Positions 21,218 to 32,934 of a stretch of 64,000 bases of DNA are shown here, piece after piece. The stretch is from assembly GCA_024220505.1 (NCBI GenBank), contig JAKZZE010000031.1, positions 434,001-498,000 on the forward strand, in the 5' to 3' direction. The notes under the pieces are model-generated. The model had not been told where the DNA came from. It saw nothing but the letters and a program-made list of their open reading frames with translations, and made no database searches. The stretch is from Rhizopus arrhizus. Its lineage: Eukaryota > Mucoromycota > Mucoromycetes > Mucorales > Rhizopodaceae. The position numbers and the translations under genes are program-made. Numbering within the stretch: the first letter of the stretch is position 1; every line of letters starts with the position of its first letter.

Positions 21218-21445
21218 ATGAAGTTCACTCTTGCTATCCTTCGTTCCTTATTCGCCTTTGCTATAACCTGTGAAGCCTTTTGTGCAGGTGGATGCAAGAC
21301 AGGATGTGTTTACAATGACCCCCTTTCTGACAAACCCAGTAGAGATAGACGATGTGCAAGTGCTTGTGACTCTGATAAAAGATTTACTAAAAGTAGATAT
21401 GATGACTATTTCGTTCCTTTGTTTAGTGATTTGTGTTGTAATTAA
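21218..21445 (+). CDS. Small secreted cysteine-rich peptide, copy 4 (diverged)
   Basis: Also 75 residues, with the same signal peptide apart from two substitutions (Gly9Arg, Met16Ile) and the same first three cysteines, but 21 of 75 residues differ from copy 3. Cys65 is Phe, leaving seven cysteines in the mature part, so one disulfide cannot form, or another partner or a dimer is used. The segment 65-69 (CWGPT in the others) is entirely replaced. Only five silent codon differences accompany the 21 replacements. The leader (AAACAAGACAAAAATG) is related but the promoter is not. It may be a peptide evolving new specificity or one starting to decay; the intact frame favours the first. Confidence 0.8.
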   Translation: MKFTLAILRSLFAFAITCEAFCAGGCKTGCVYNDPLSDKPSRDRRCASACDSDKRFTKSRYDDYFVPLFSDLCCN

Positions 21446-21831
21446 AAGCAAAGAGCTTTTTTTCGATCGTATTTTACATGTTTTCAAATCAATCTTGTAA
21501 AAAAAAAACTCATCCATTACATCTGAAACTGTGCCTTGCTTTTTGTCAAATTAAACTGTAGATAAAAAAAAAAAAAGGGAGCTCATGACGATTTAGTGAG
21601 CCATGATTTGTACCAAAAGAAAGGCTAATCTATTGTCATTCCATCTGATTCTTGTTCCATCATCCTATTGGCTTTGTGTTATACGCCATAGAAGGGACTG
21701 ATGATTTCATGACCCGATTTAATGCAAAGGGGTTTATTATTGTGTAACCAGGATGAGAGTGAACCAATGACTTCATACTTGCCTTATTTCATTTCTTTTC
21801 CTTTTTCTTTTTTTTTTCTCACATTTTAAAA
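21446..21831. other. Short intergenic stretch
   Basis: 3' side of peptide copy 4 and promoter side of MAF1. Nothing further is seen. Confidence 0.5.
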
Positions 21832-22751
21832 ATGAAATTCCTTGAAGTGAACTCACTTGAATTGATAAACACAGCTTTTCGCTGGGAAACATCTGAATGT
21901 GTATTGACAGGACGCGTAGAAGCTTATTCTTGTAAATAAAAGACATGGTTTGTATCGTATTCAATAACATGTGTTGTTAGGTAAATCTGCTGGAACAGAT
22001 AAAAAGCTATTCAAGACATTAGAACATCGATATAATACGTTGGCACCTGGGTCCATTTCTCCGGATGACTTGCAAGTGATTTCCCCCTTTGGAAGACTGA
22101 CAGAGTCTACACCACGCAAGACCTTTTTTTATCTTTTGGCTACTTTAAATGCAGCTTTTCCCGATAATGACTTTGAGGATGTAAGACCCGAGCAGTTTAT
22201 GAAGATGCCTTCGGTAGAAATGGTCATGAATTCTGTGAATACAACCTTGTTTAACCTCGGTAATGATGTGATTGTGAATAAATACAGGCAAGTTGTATAT
22301 ATAAAATCTATTTAGTTTTATTTTATTTATTTTGTAGATTGTGGGATGTGTTGGATGAGATTGTGCAATTCAACGAATGTGATGTCTACACATACAACTC
22401 AGATGTAGATGACGACCCAATGAATGAAGAAGAAGGTTACCTGTAAGTTGAATGATAAAAACCTTTCTTTTTGTACTTATTTTGATTAGTTGGTCTTTGA
22501 ATTATTTCTTTTTTAATCGAAAATTAAAACGTATGATTTTCTTTTCAATTAAAAGTGAAAGGTAAAAGGAAAAAAAGAAAAAGTCTTATTTGTTATTTAC
22601 TTGTATATAGTTTAAATGCACCCATAGTACAAGAAGAAGAACAAGAATCAAGGTACAAATAATAATAATAATGCAATCATCTTACTTTAAACTGATGCTT
22701 TTAAATAGCCGATATGAGGATGAATTTGTGATGGACAATATGGAAGTTTAA
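21832..22751 (+). CDS. Maf1, repressor of RNA polymerase III
   Basis: Six exons: 21832-21931, 21981-22287, 22338-22442, 22490-22561, 22611-22652 and 22709-22751, giving 222 residues. The opening MKFLEVNSLELINTAF, the following GRVEAYSC, the middle RKTFFYLLATLNAAFPD, and the box WSLNYFFFNRKLKRM are the conserved A, B and C boxes of Maf1. In yeast and animals Maf1 binds Pol III and shuts down tRNA and 5S synthesis when TOR signalling is low; it moves to the nucleus when dephosphorylated. The tail is acidic (VQEEEQES, DEFVMDNMEV), as usual for the family. The second intron has a GC donor (CAG|GCAAGT), the only reading that keeps the frame through NKYR-LWD. Confidence 0.93.
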
Positions 22752-23646
22752 AAAAAGGAGAGAAGATGATGAACAAGATGTGTGTAGAAGAAAGAGGAGG
22801 ATGAAAGGGAATGAATTCAATTTCTATGGAAAAAAAAAAAGTAGTGCAAGAATAAAAAGGTGGAGTGTGCATCTACATACGATTACAAAAGGGCTTTTGT
22901 GTATAAATTCATTTGCCTGAATTTAATAAAACTTAAAATATGAACCTAAAAATGATAATAAATCGCACGTTCTTGTTCAATAATCGAATATTGCTAAGCC
23001 GGATTAAAAAAAAAAAAAAAAAAAAAAGTTCCCTGTTTCACGTGCATTCAAGTAGGTCGAAAACACATGATAATTTCTCAGGCACAATTCTTGTTGACTT
23101 TAAAGAAATAAAGGACATGTCTAACAATAAATCATCTTGGCTATGAATATGATTGCCATAGAGTCTCTTTGTTCAGCTTTATGAAGGATAGTGTACTTCT
23201 CCTTTTTTTTGTTTTATAAAGAAAATTCAGACAACGACTGCATTATTTGTATTGACAGTCAGCAAAGATTCAAATTATTCACAGTGTGCTATAGCAAACA
23301 TGTCTATTTCACATGACACATTGTTCTATAAAACACAACAATTGAGCATTTCAAAATTAACGAAATAAAAGAGAATTCAGAAACCGGCTTTTGCTATAAA
23401 AAAGTCGTATTTTATTGAATTAAAGAGACTATAGCCTAAAGGTCACATTCAAACTAATTTTTCTGATGCTTAAAAGAGGATCATAATCATTTTATGCAGC
23501 CAGCAGAGGTTTACTGATCGATTCCCTTAGATCGTTTATTTTTAAAACTAGATGATCCTATTTATGCTTCCCCACCTTTTTTTACTTTTTATGTACCTAA
23601 ATCTGTTCTTGATTCAAATCTCATCTTTACACTACAGCTGCTAAAC
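22752..23646. other. Intergenic, no gene seen
   Basis: 3' side of MAF1, an A run near 23000, and the upstream side of the isomerase relic. No gene is supported. Confidence 0.5.
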
Positions 23647-24393
<747 letters not shown>

Positions 24394-24894
24394 AGAAAAC
24401 AGGGATACATGATTTAAGAAATAAATTCAAATCATCCAGTGGAATCATGTGTAACGATCGTGTGTTTTCATCTTTCATTGAATCCACTGCACTGACCCTT
24501 GTGAAAAATCCGGAAATACACAGAGACATTCTGTGAAGGAAACATGTGTCAGGACAAGGACAAAAAGTGATTTGTGTTGTTATTTTATGTTGACTGGTTT
24601 AGAATTTTGGAAACAGGTCAAGGGGGGGGGTTCAGTCTTGTTCCTTTTAAAAGTACCAAGTTTAAAAAAGAAAGCTTGGATTCATCCACTTGAATCTCTA
24701 CTTTTCATTCGTCAATACTATTTTTCAAAAGAAGCAGTTGTCAGATACACTGTCTCTGAAACATATTTCTCCCTATTCAATCACACAACCCGACTCAAAC
24801 TCCTTTTATTTCTTGACGCGTAACCCAAGTTTCTCAAGTCCCTTTTTTAGTTTTTTTTTATTGCATACCTTTACTACTCACCTCATGCTTTAGA
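24394..24894. other. No gene seen
   Basis: Contains a run of nine G near 24626. The open frames at 24533-24823 and 24690-24893 show no domain. Confidence 0.45.
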
Positions 24895-25003
24895 ACTCTC
24901 AAACCTGGAGGCTGAGGACGCGTTGTTTAACAAATTCATTGATGACGAAAACAAAAATAAGGTATGTTGACATGAACCAGGAACATATTCTTGGCATGTC
25001 CAT

Positions 25004-25045
<42 letters not shown>

Positions 25046-25178
25046 GTTGAATTGACTGATTGCAAAAGAACGGATACTTTTTTTTTAAAAGGCCATGAGT
25101 TTTGTGTCCACTGACAGAGTAACAGGACGTAGTACAGGGTGGTTGACGCGTCGTGAGGAACAGATGGAATTCAAGTGA
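24895..25178 (+). pseudogene. Two orphan 3' exons of an unknown gene
   Basis: An acceptor (CTTTAG) opens 24895-24961, reading LSNLEAEDALFNKFIDDEN. A GTATGT donor and an intron with a T run of about 30 follow, and a second exon 25092-25178 reads AMSFVSTDRVTGRSTGWLTR and ends in EEQMEFK-stop. Codon use and the acceptor and donor look genuine, but no upstream exon or start codon was found. It sits just after the isomerase relic, so it may be the rump of another decayed gene. Family not recognised. Confidence 0.35.
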
Positions 25179-26804
25179 TTTTGTTACTTTAGCATTTCAA
25201 GAGACAGTATGCTTGGTGCAGGTCAAAGAAAGATCTTTGATTCAAAACAGGACCTTGAAATGAGAAAAATGCATGCAAAGATATGTCTGATAGCCATTTA
25301 TCAGAGCATTCTTTTTATACATCATACCTTCATCTCAGTCCTTTTCTTTGCCAACCTTAGCATCATTTTAGCCTTCGTTTTAAATGCAACCTGTCTTTAC
25401 GGTTCATTGTATTTCACGTTTGTCAAAAATCAGTAGGGACCTCAACTTGTGTTTCATCGTCCATTTTAGTTTTACAAGAAAAAGACAGTTTCCTACAAAA
25501 AAGACCCATCCATTGTTTGCTTCATGAAATCAGCATGCTCTCTCACTCATCCATTTATATAAAATAAATATTTTACCAGGCATCTGTAGTCTATTCCTTC
25601 ACTCTCGCATCACGTTACACCCATCTGAATTTCAGAATTCTTTCATATCAAACTCAACCATTCTACCATCTTCCGCTTTACTGACCAACAAGCAAAGACA
25701 ATTATTTCTTTGCAAGACCGCCTACTGCTATTTATATTCTTGGCATAAATCAATTCAGACTAGTCGGAGAACACGTTTTCTTTTGGAAACTGGATTACCT
25801 TTAACATAGCTACAAGACTCGTTCATGCTTGCAAAAAAAAAAAAAAAAAAAAAAAAATAGACAAGATGCTAAAAATAAAAGAGAGTCCTTGTCACTGTAA
25901 GTTTATAATCAACTGTTTTTTTTTCTTTGCCAATCCTATTTGGGCGGATAGTTTGCTAAAATAAGAAGAGAGGTCTGTGCTCTTTTGGATCACTAAAAGT
26001 TCAAAAAAAGATTTGGGGTCAGACAGAAACGTGGCAGTCAACGTGGACAGCTTCTAAAATGGAATAGAAAATACATCTACTTTGGATGCGTTGACTAAAC
26101 ATGGCTGTACAGCCATGTTTTTTTCATCTCACTGACCCAAAAAGTATTATTGGTTTATATTACAAATGAGACCCTATCATTCTTTAAAGATCATTCTATA
26201 CTTTTGGACAGACCAAAGGGGGGGGGAGAGAGAGAAAGGAATAGACACAGTATTTTTTTTATGAACAGTGTAAAGGCCCATAAACATATTAGGACCAACA
26301 TCAGGCTGTTACAATTGACAATGAGGGGGAGACGATCAAAAAGATAGAGTTCACGATGATACTTGCCATTCTAGGTTTTGACTGAATCCAACTGTTATTG
26401 AATGAGCTATCTATTTCTAAACAAAAGATGTCTCAAGATAATCAAGGCTGTGCTGTTCCTGTGAATGAATTATGAATCTATTGTACTTGAAGAATAGGGG
26501 AAGAAGTAGCAGTGATTTGTTTGTTTGCATCAAAAAGAAGAAGCATTACACGAAATTCATTATTTGACTTTAATTAATTTACTCGCTCACCCCTTTTGAT
26601 ATCCACCAGTTATATTTTTTATTTTTAATTAAGGAAACAAAAAAGGTAAAAGCATGGAAAGGAGGAAAGAGAAAGAGAGAGAGAGAGAGTTAGTATAAAA
26701 AAATTAAAATTCCCCTCCCTCCTCCTCTCCTCCTCTTTCTTTTCTCCTTTCTAATTTTCTGTAATCATTTTCTCTCTTTTTTTTTTTTTTTTTACTATTC
26801 AACA
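25179..26804. other. Intergenic, no gene seen
   Basis: Contains an A27 run near 25830-25856 and a GA-repeat near 26670-26690. A pyrimidine-rich stretch just before 26805 probably holds the promoter of the next gene. Short open frames at 25209-25436 and 26150-26347 show no features. Confidence 0.5.
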
Positions 26805-27389
26805 ATGACTTTGAATTCACCGATTTTTCAGTGGTCAATAGCTTCAGAACAAGAGATTTCAATAAAAGAATTACTTGAAAAGTATACAGACGATCATGAA
26901 TTACTAAAATATGTGTTGATGGCGAAATCAGAAGAAGACAAAGTAAACTTTTTTCTTTTAAAAAAGGCATCTTGTTTTCTTTATTTAAACCTTGTACTCT
27001 AGAGACAGACAGCCAAAGCGATCTTAAAAACCGAACAAGCAAGGATCCATCTCCGTCAACTGGACCTTCAACTGGCCAAAGAACAAAAACCAAGACACGC
27101 GCCTTATCATGTCCCACATCTAGCACCTGTTCGTCCTGACGATTCATCTTATCCACATTCTGCTCATCCACTCTGTCGTCCCTATCTTGCTACGCCCGTA
27201 TCGCCTACGGATAACAAAAAGAGGAATTCACTGGATGATCAGCATCATAAAGTCATGAGTGCACTCAAAGCAAAACTTCAACGTGGTACATTTGCATATG
27301 AAAAAAGACAGCGTACATTACCTACACCACCTCGATTACCACCCATTGATACCTGTATAGGAAGATCCTTTGTAAATAGACATCATTGA
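26805..27389 (+). CDS. Unknown small protein, helical N-half, Pro-rich C-half
   Basis: Two exons (26805-26942 and 27003-27389) give 174 residues. The intron is a typical GTAAAC to CTAG unit of 60 bases that keeps the frame. The N-terminal ~85 residues are predicted helical (ELLEKYTDDHELLKYVLMAK, then Arg/Gln/Leu-rich helix). The rest is disordered, rich in Pro and His (HVPHLAPVRPDDSSYPH), with a basic motif (DNKKRNS) and TLPTPPRLPPI near the end. The layout suggests a regulatory adaptor or transcription-associated protein, but no family is recognised. The long pyrimidine tract directly before the ATG is a common fungal promoter feature and supports a real gene. Confidence 0.65.
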
Positions 27390-29643
27390 TAGCTTCCATC
27401 CTCTCTCTTTGGTGAAGGAAATAGAAACGTGTAAAAAAAAAAAATAAACTGCGGGCATTTTATTACTTTTTTTTTTATATTCACAATCGACATTGACTGT
27501 TGGCTGTATGCACTTTGGGGGCAGGCATTTGGTTCTTTTTGGGTGTGGTCTAGAGGAAAGTGAGACGCGTGTGTTTTTTTTTTATTAAAACTCAAATGAC
27601 AGAAATTGGATGCGGGTCACTTTTTGTACTTCTGAACCCGGATTCCATCTTTTGACTGGAAAAATAAAGGAGGAAGGAGGGGGGGGGGATGAAATAGGTT
27701 CATCAGAAAGTAGCTGATTCTTTCATGCTGCTGTGTTGTGTGATCATCCTGTTGAATCAAACAAGTGGGATCTGTTGAATCAACAATTCATTGTTTGAAT
27801 GATAAGCAACGAATTGGATTGTGTGACATTGTGATGCTCTCATGGATCAAGGCTCCTTGACTTTCATGATAAACACTTGGCTCTTTAGGTAACATCATGA
27901 TTTCATGATTACTCGTTCTCTTTTTAATGATTCTATTCACAAAGGATAAGTTTCATAAAAGCTTTTTAAAAAAAATATATATTTTGACATTGTAGCTGGG
28001 GCACAAAGACATCATTTCCTTTACTACATAAACCCAGCAGCTCATGGTCATGAACGCTCAAGGGATTTATTAGGCTTCAAGCCAATGAGCTAGCTAGCCA
28101 AGTTTCCTGACAAGAACCACGATAAAAATTGAGAACAGCCGAAAGAGCAGTCCAGATGACAGGTTGTCAAATACCTTGGCTCTTGGTGATAACCTCTGGG
28201 TGAGAGAGGATGAGGTCAGAAATAAGCTCTCGGGCCGAGGATGGTTAGTGGAGTTAGGCTTGGTCTTGGCTCTAAAGACGGATCAAAAGGATAGATCATT
28301 CAGGTACCGACCAAACTCAAGCGCTAATGGCCATTCATGCTGACTAGACGTGTGAACATGAATCCTTAAGCATATGATGCCATCTTGTTTGCCTAAAACA
28401 TTTGGCATGGGGCGTTGAGCAGTGTCTTTTTATCATCAGTGAATGTACTCGGCTGGGTCTCTCATGCTTTAGGATGTCTAACAGGATCTCAGCGAGCCTC
28501 TTCACCAACAGAGACATTCAAACCGACAAGAGACGGCTGTCTTTCTTTGGACACAATGGATCGAATGGATGAAATAAAGGTGACAACTTTCGGTGTTATT
28601 CCCTTAAATGAAGCACAAGTCTCTCAATGAAACTGTAGACAGACTTGGCGAGTGAAACAATCTTTTGAAACGTCCAAGGTTCACACAGAGTTTTTTTTTT
28701 ATTAGCGATTACCAACGATTTTGGCGCTTTTTTTTTATAAAGGAAAGAAGGGTGAGGTGCCAGGGTATGGATAGATAACTTTATGTCTTTGCTTTGGTTT
28801 ACTACAATACAAATTCGAGATTTTATCTTGCATCATTCACATTTATCTCTACAAGCGAAACCATTTTGAGTAATTTTTTTTTGTATATGAATATCAAATA
28901 AAACCATCAAACGTAAATGACACTCAAATCTTGTTTAAACAGTATTCTCCGCGGAATATCTGCATAGTATCGTGTGTGGACTAGGATGTGATATCCAAGA
29001 CGCATTGTCAATAGTGTTTTCATCGTACTGCGTGAGTGTGACCAAGGTAGTACAAGAAATGTTTTGCAACAGAGGCATGAAAGGAAGTCAAAGCATACCA
29101 TACTTTATTCTTGTGAAAAAATAACTTGATCGAAACAGAGCAAAAAGCCAAGATTCCCACTTGTTTAGACAATCCACAGTTCAAGGATATTCGTCTTTAT
29201 TCACACCAGAGAATATGTGATACAGAGAAGGAGGATCATTTGAAGAAAGTCTGTGAATGAATTTCAACCATAGGAATGAGGAGGTTTGAACGAGTGAACC
29301 AGTTGAACAATGCGTGTTTCATGTAGTCATTTTGCATTGCTGATCACTGGCTTTATTGCTCAAGAGCTCAACAATGCTCTAACTACTCTTGAAAATAACA
29401 TGTTTCTTCAAAGAACGAGCGAATGCATTCAAAAGGGTTGCTCACTACTTAATAAGGCGTTTTGATAGCTGCTTTGAGGGACAGTTTACTCAAGTAAAAG
29501 CCTGGGTTTTTTTCTTTTTTTTTTTTGCTTGTTATTTAAAGTTGATGTGATTTCTACTTTTATTGTATAGTTTAATGAAGGGGTTTGCTTTTGGATGATG
29601 TAAAGATGCAGTGTCTTTTATGCCATACAAAACTCAGACGGGA
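27390..29643. other. Intergenic, no gene seen
   Basis: About 2.25 kb, somewhat less AT-rich and more complex than other gaps here, so it may hold decayed sequence or long regulatory regions. The frames at 28415-28630 and 28907-29101 show no recognisable protein. Confidence 0.45.
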
Positions 29644-30150
29644 CTATGTCTGAACGAGTAAACTTCTCAAGCCGATGATGGCACACTGCTGTTCATAGCG
29701 AACGAGTGATAAGATCAAGACAGTAATCGATCTTTCACCCACCAAATATACCTTACCACCTTGCTGTGTGAGTTCGCCTAACTTTTCTAAAGCCTTTACG
29801 ATGCCTTGATATTCTTCCCTTTGCAAGAATTCTTGTACAGATTTAATTTCTAATTTATCGTCTGCTTCTGGATCGATCAAGCCAAGATCTTTGAGATCCT
29901 TTACGTTAGTAGGTAGCGTGTCTTTTTCGGTCACTGTGTTGATAAATTCAAAAGGTTCATCGGATTCTGAAACGAGATGAATACCATGAGAGGCAGTGAC
30001 AAGTAAATCGTGTGCTTGCTGAATAGGAGGAAACGAAGCCGGTTTCAGTTTCTTGTCTTGCTTTGTGTTTAATGTGCTTTCTTTTTTATGAGAAGGAGGA
30101 TTAATGGTTTTGTTATTTAACATTGCCATATAACTGTCATTATCTGTCAT
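29644..30150 (-). CDS. Nuclease A inhibitor (NuiA)-like protein
   Basis: A single-exon frame; the ATG at 30150 (MTDNDSYMAM) is preferred over an upstream one at 30183 that begins with low-complexity FSFFYLSWK. It gives 168 residues. After a ~50-residue disordered head, AHDLLVTASHGIHLVSESDEPFEF matches the N-terminal hallmark of NuiA-like proteins (helix, then SE-S/T-D-x-PFE). An LPTNVKDLKDLG helix and the C-terminal KVYLVGERSITVLIL...GLRSLLVQT strand pair are also in the family order. NuiA blocks a sugar-nonspecific nuclease in Anabaena; in fungi the role is unknown and the fold may serve another partner. No signal peptide, so it should be cytosolic. Confidence 0.65.
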   Translation of the reverse strand: MTDNDSYMAMLNNKTINPPSHKKESTLNTKQDKKLKPASFPPIQQAHDLLVTASHGIHLVSESDEPFEFINTVTEKDTLPTNVKDLKDLGLIDPEADDKLEIKSVQEFLQREEYQGIVKALEKLGELTQQGGKVYLVGERSITVLILSLVRYEQQCAIIGLRSLLVQT

Positions 30151-30428
30151 TTTCCAAGATAAATAAAAGAAAGAAAAATACACAAAAGATTCAATGTGAA
30201 CAATTCAAAAATAGGCCGCTGCGTCATTCGAAAATAATTAGCTGCAAATCACAATGGAGCGGGGTGTCATAGTACAAAGAACAATTGATCGGAGACATCT
30301 CAAGTCGTACGCCATTTAAAGGGATCAGCAATTTTATTGACATGGAAGACTTTTATTCCCAGAGAGGGTAAAATGGATTCTAAAAATCGATCCTTGTTAT
30401 TGTAGTCCAGGAGATGTATCTATCAAAG

Positions 30429-30745
30429 AAGTCAAGTCCTTCTACTTTTAAATCAATCTCTTCTGTTGAGAAGAACGATGCTAACGAGAATATCGTCAGA
30501 GATGCTCTTTTTACATCGGAAAGAACACGACACACTCAACTCTAAGGACCCAATAGAAGCAAATGCTTAAGCAAGTTTGCATCACTATTTTGAATGATTT
30601 TATGTGATTCAAAAGGAAATGAATGAAAAGTTACTCCCGGTTATATTCACAGGCATCTAAAGTCTATTGAAGATGTCTTCTCTGAATGCTAAAGAGCACA
30701 AAAGCCTAAAGGAAGTTGTTCTGGTATCTGTCAACTCAACCAGGT
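30429..30745 (+). repeat. Fragment of a decayed multi-copy element
   Basis: This ~315-base stretch is a diverged, collinear copy of 56396-56740. Shared strings include GTCAAGTCCTT, GCTAACGAGAATATCGTCA-like, ATCTAAAGTCTA-like and GTTGTTCTGGTATCTGT-like segments. The frame is broken by many stops in both copies. It sits between the NuiA-like and phosphatase genes. Confidence 0.7.
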
Positions 30746-30887
30746 CCTTGAAAGTCTCAAAGAAATTTGAGAAACTACCTCACCTTTTTCATACCAACTA
30801 TTCCCACATTTTCTTTCCAATTTACTTTTTCCCAAATTATTTTATTATTTTTCTCAAAAATTTGAAATAGTCACTAGTCTAAATATT

Positions 30888-31957
30888 CTAATCGTCATTA
30901 TCATCATCATCACTGTTTGTATAATCCGTCGTACAATTGATCTGTGTGATTTCATGAGTGAGGATATCCATGGTCGTCAACTGTCGGCCATAGACACAGC
31001 CTGTGTCCAACCCAAAGGTATACTGCTGCAAATTCAATCCACGTCCAGCATCATGTCCATAATAAACGACGGTGTTATCACTCGAAAGGCTCTTTTGATT
31101 CGAGTTCCATTCGATACCCCACTGAGTGCCCTTGCCACTTTTCGGTGTGGGCTCTTGATGCTCGTCAATGTCACGCATGTTCATGACCAAGTAAGGAACC
31201 TGGTCTTTCAAGGCAAGAATGTTTGGATCTAAACCTCCGTGGACCACAATCGTGTTGTTTAAAAATGGGATGTGAAGTATAACCGGACAAGAGACCAAGT
31301 AGTCATACTGATCCTGTGTCATGTTTCTAATAAAAATAAGTATGTCTGTAAAGCAAAGCAAATCAAAACTTACAAGGCCAAAGGCTCATGGTAATTTTTA
31401 AATTTCAAAGGATCAGGTACATCTCCCTCTGGCATGGTTTCATCCTCTGGCTGCATTTTATCTCGTCCATTGACCATTTCAAACGTCTTGAATCGAATCA
31501 ATTTATCATCATGATTACCACGCACACACAATAGACCCAATTCTTTGGCTCTCTGGATCACACCCAAGCTATCGGGTCCTTTGGAAGTCATGTCGCCTGC
31601 CAGGATCATCTGGTCCCTTTCTGGGTCATAGTGGACTGCTTCCAGCAGTGCATTGAATTCATCTAGACAGCCATGAAGATCACCCGTCACAAAGATACGT
31701 TCCTTTTGTTGGAGTGCTGTGTCATTGTGGGTCACGATCTGAGTAAGATGTGTATAAGGTGAAAGAGGGTACTTTGTGTTATTGTTGGCATCGTATTCAT
31801 CATCAATACTACGCTTCTTGTTATTGGTCACAACAACAGGCACAACAATGACAATAATGATCATCGCAATAATCCCTGCTGCTGCTACAAAATATTTCCA
31901 TAACTTTTTTTTATTTTTAGGATATGCATCAATGGTGTGGCTGTCTAGAAACCCCAT
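30888..31957 (-). CDS. Membrane-anchored metallophosphatase (PPN2 / ApaH-like)
   Basis: Two exons (31957-31374 and 31326-30888) give 340 residues. The start MGFLDSH at 31957 is chosen because the upstream frame is a run of Phe from a T-tract. Residues ~18-45 (LWKYFVAAAGIIAMIIIVIV) form a signal anchor; the rest should face the vacuole or other lumen. The catalytic metal motifs follow in order: GDLHGC, GDMTSKGP (GDxxxKG), GNHDD, then VHGGLD and YYGHDAGRG. This is the calcineurin-like ApaH/PPN2 type; yeast PPN2 is a vacuolar endopolyphosphatase and ApaH splits dinucleoside tetraphosphates. The N-terminal anchor favours PPN2. The tail is a run of Asp (DDDDNDD). Confidence 0.85.
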
Positions 31958-32934
31958 GATTGAAAAAAAGAAAAAGAAAGAAAACAGAAAAAAAAAAAAA
32001 AGTGCAGAAAATGAGGGCTGGATCATTTCCATATTTCTTGATAAAAATGACTCATGTCGTATCAAGAGCATATCCATTTTGTCAAGTTTCAAATTCGTAT
32101 TCATGTTTGCGTTCTGAAACAAACATTGGTTCAGTGCGTAGTTGATCCGGAAAAAAAAATGTATCGACACATGACGTCAATGCTTAGTCAACCTTGAACG
32201 CTGCTAAACACTGTCCGTCCATTGTCTCTTTCGGCTCTTTCAGCAGCCCTCAAGGCACTGCCATATCACTGATCCTAATGATTCAATGTACATGCTTTGG
32301 TCTTCAACCAGCGAGTATGCACATGCATCATCCTGTTTTTTTTCATCCTCTGGTGTTGTTGCTTGCTGTGTACAGTCATTAAAATTAAAATTTCGACCAA
32401 GGCAAGAAGCAGGCTCGCTCGAGCAACAGTGGGAGCCATACTTGCTAAGGTATGGCTTTGAATGAATATGATCATTTTGTGTCCTGTGAACAAGTCTTGT
32501 TCAAATCAGTGGTGCTGTTGACCTTTATCCATCATCGTCAGAGGAGGCTGCACTTTCTGAATGAGCTCTTGTGAGAATGCGTCCTATAAATCACAAAAAG
32601 GTATTTTTCTTTTTGTGTGAGTCTCTGGATGTTTTATAAGAATGGTAAGTTCAGCAGTCGATGAACCAAAGGAATACAAGAAACCGTGATGTACAAACAG
32701 CAAATCTATCGTATTTATATTTTATTCTTACTGGATTCTCAAATCAGACTCATTTCCTTTTCTCCTCAAAACACCAGTGGGTCTCATCCCGTCTCACAGC
32801 AAACTAAGTCAAGTCTCAGTAATTTTTCAAATTTCAATTTGGATGACTGTAACCCTCCGAAGACAAAGGACACTTTTTTTCCCTTTTTTAATTCTTTTTT
32901 AATCTTTTTTTTTTTTTTTTTTACATAAAGTATT
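31958..32934. other. Divergent promoter region
   Basis: About 1 kb between the minus-strand phosphatase and the plus-strand FHA-RING gene. It must hold both promoters. T runs flank the plus-strand start. No further gene is seen. Confidence 0.5.

Noticed and set aside
28415..28630. 71-residue plus-strand frame
   Set aside because: No recognisable motif or neighbouring exon; not distinguishable from chance.
31958..32170. Upstream extension of the phosphatase to MSIHFFF
   Set aside because: The extension is dominated by Phe from a T run; the Met before DSHTIDAYP directly precedes a normal signal anchor.
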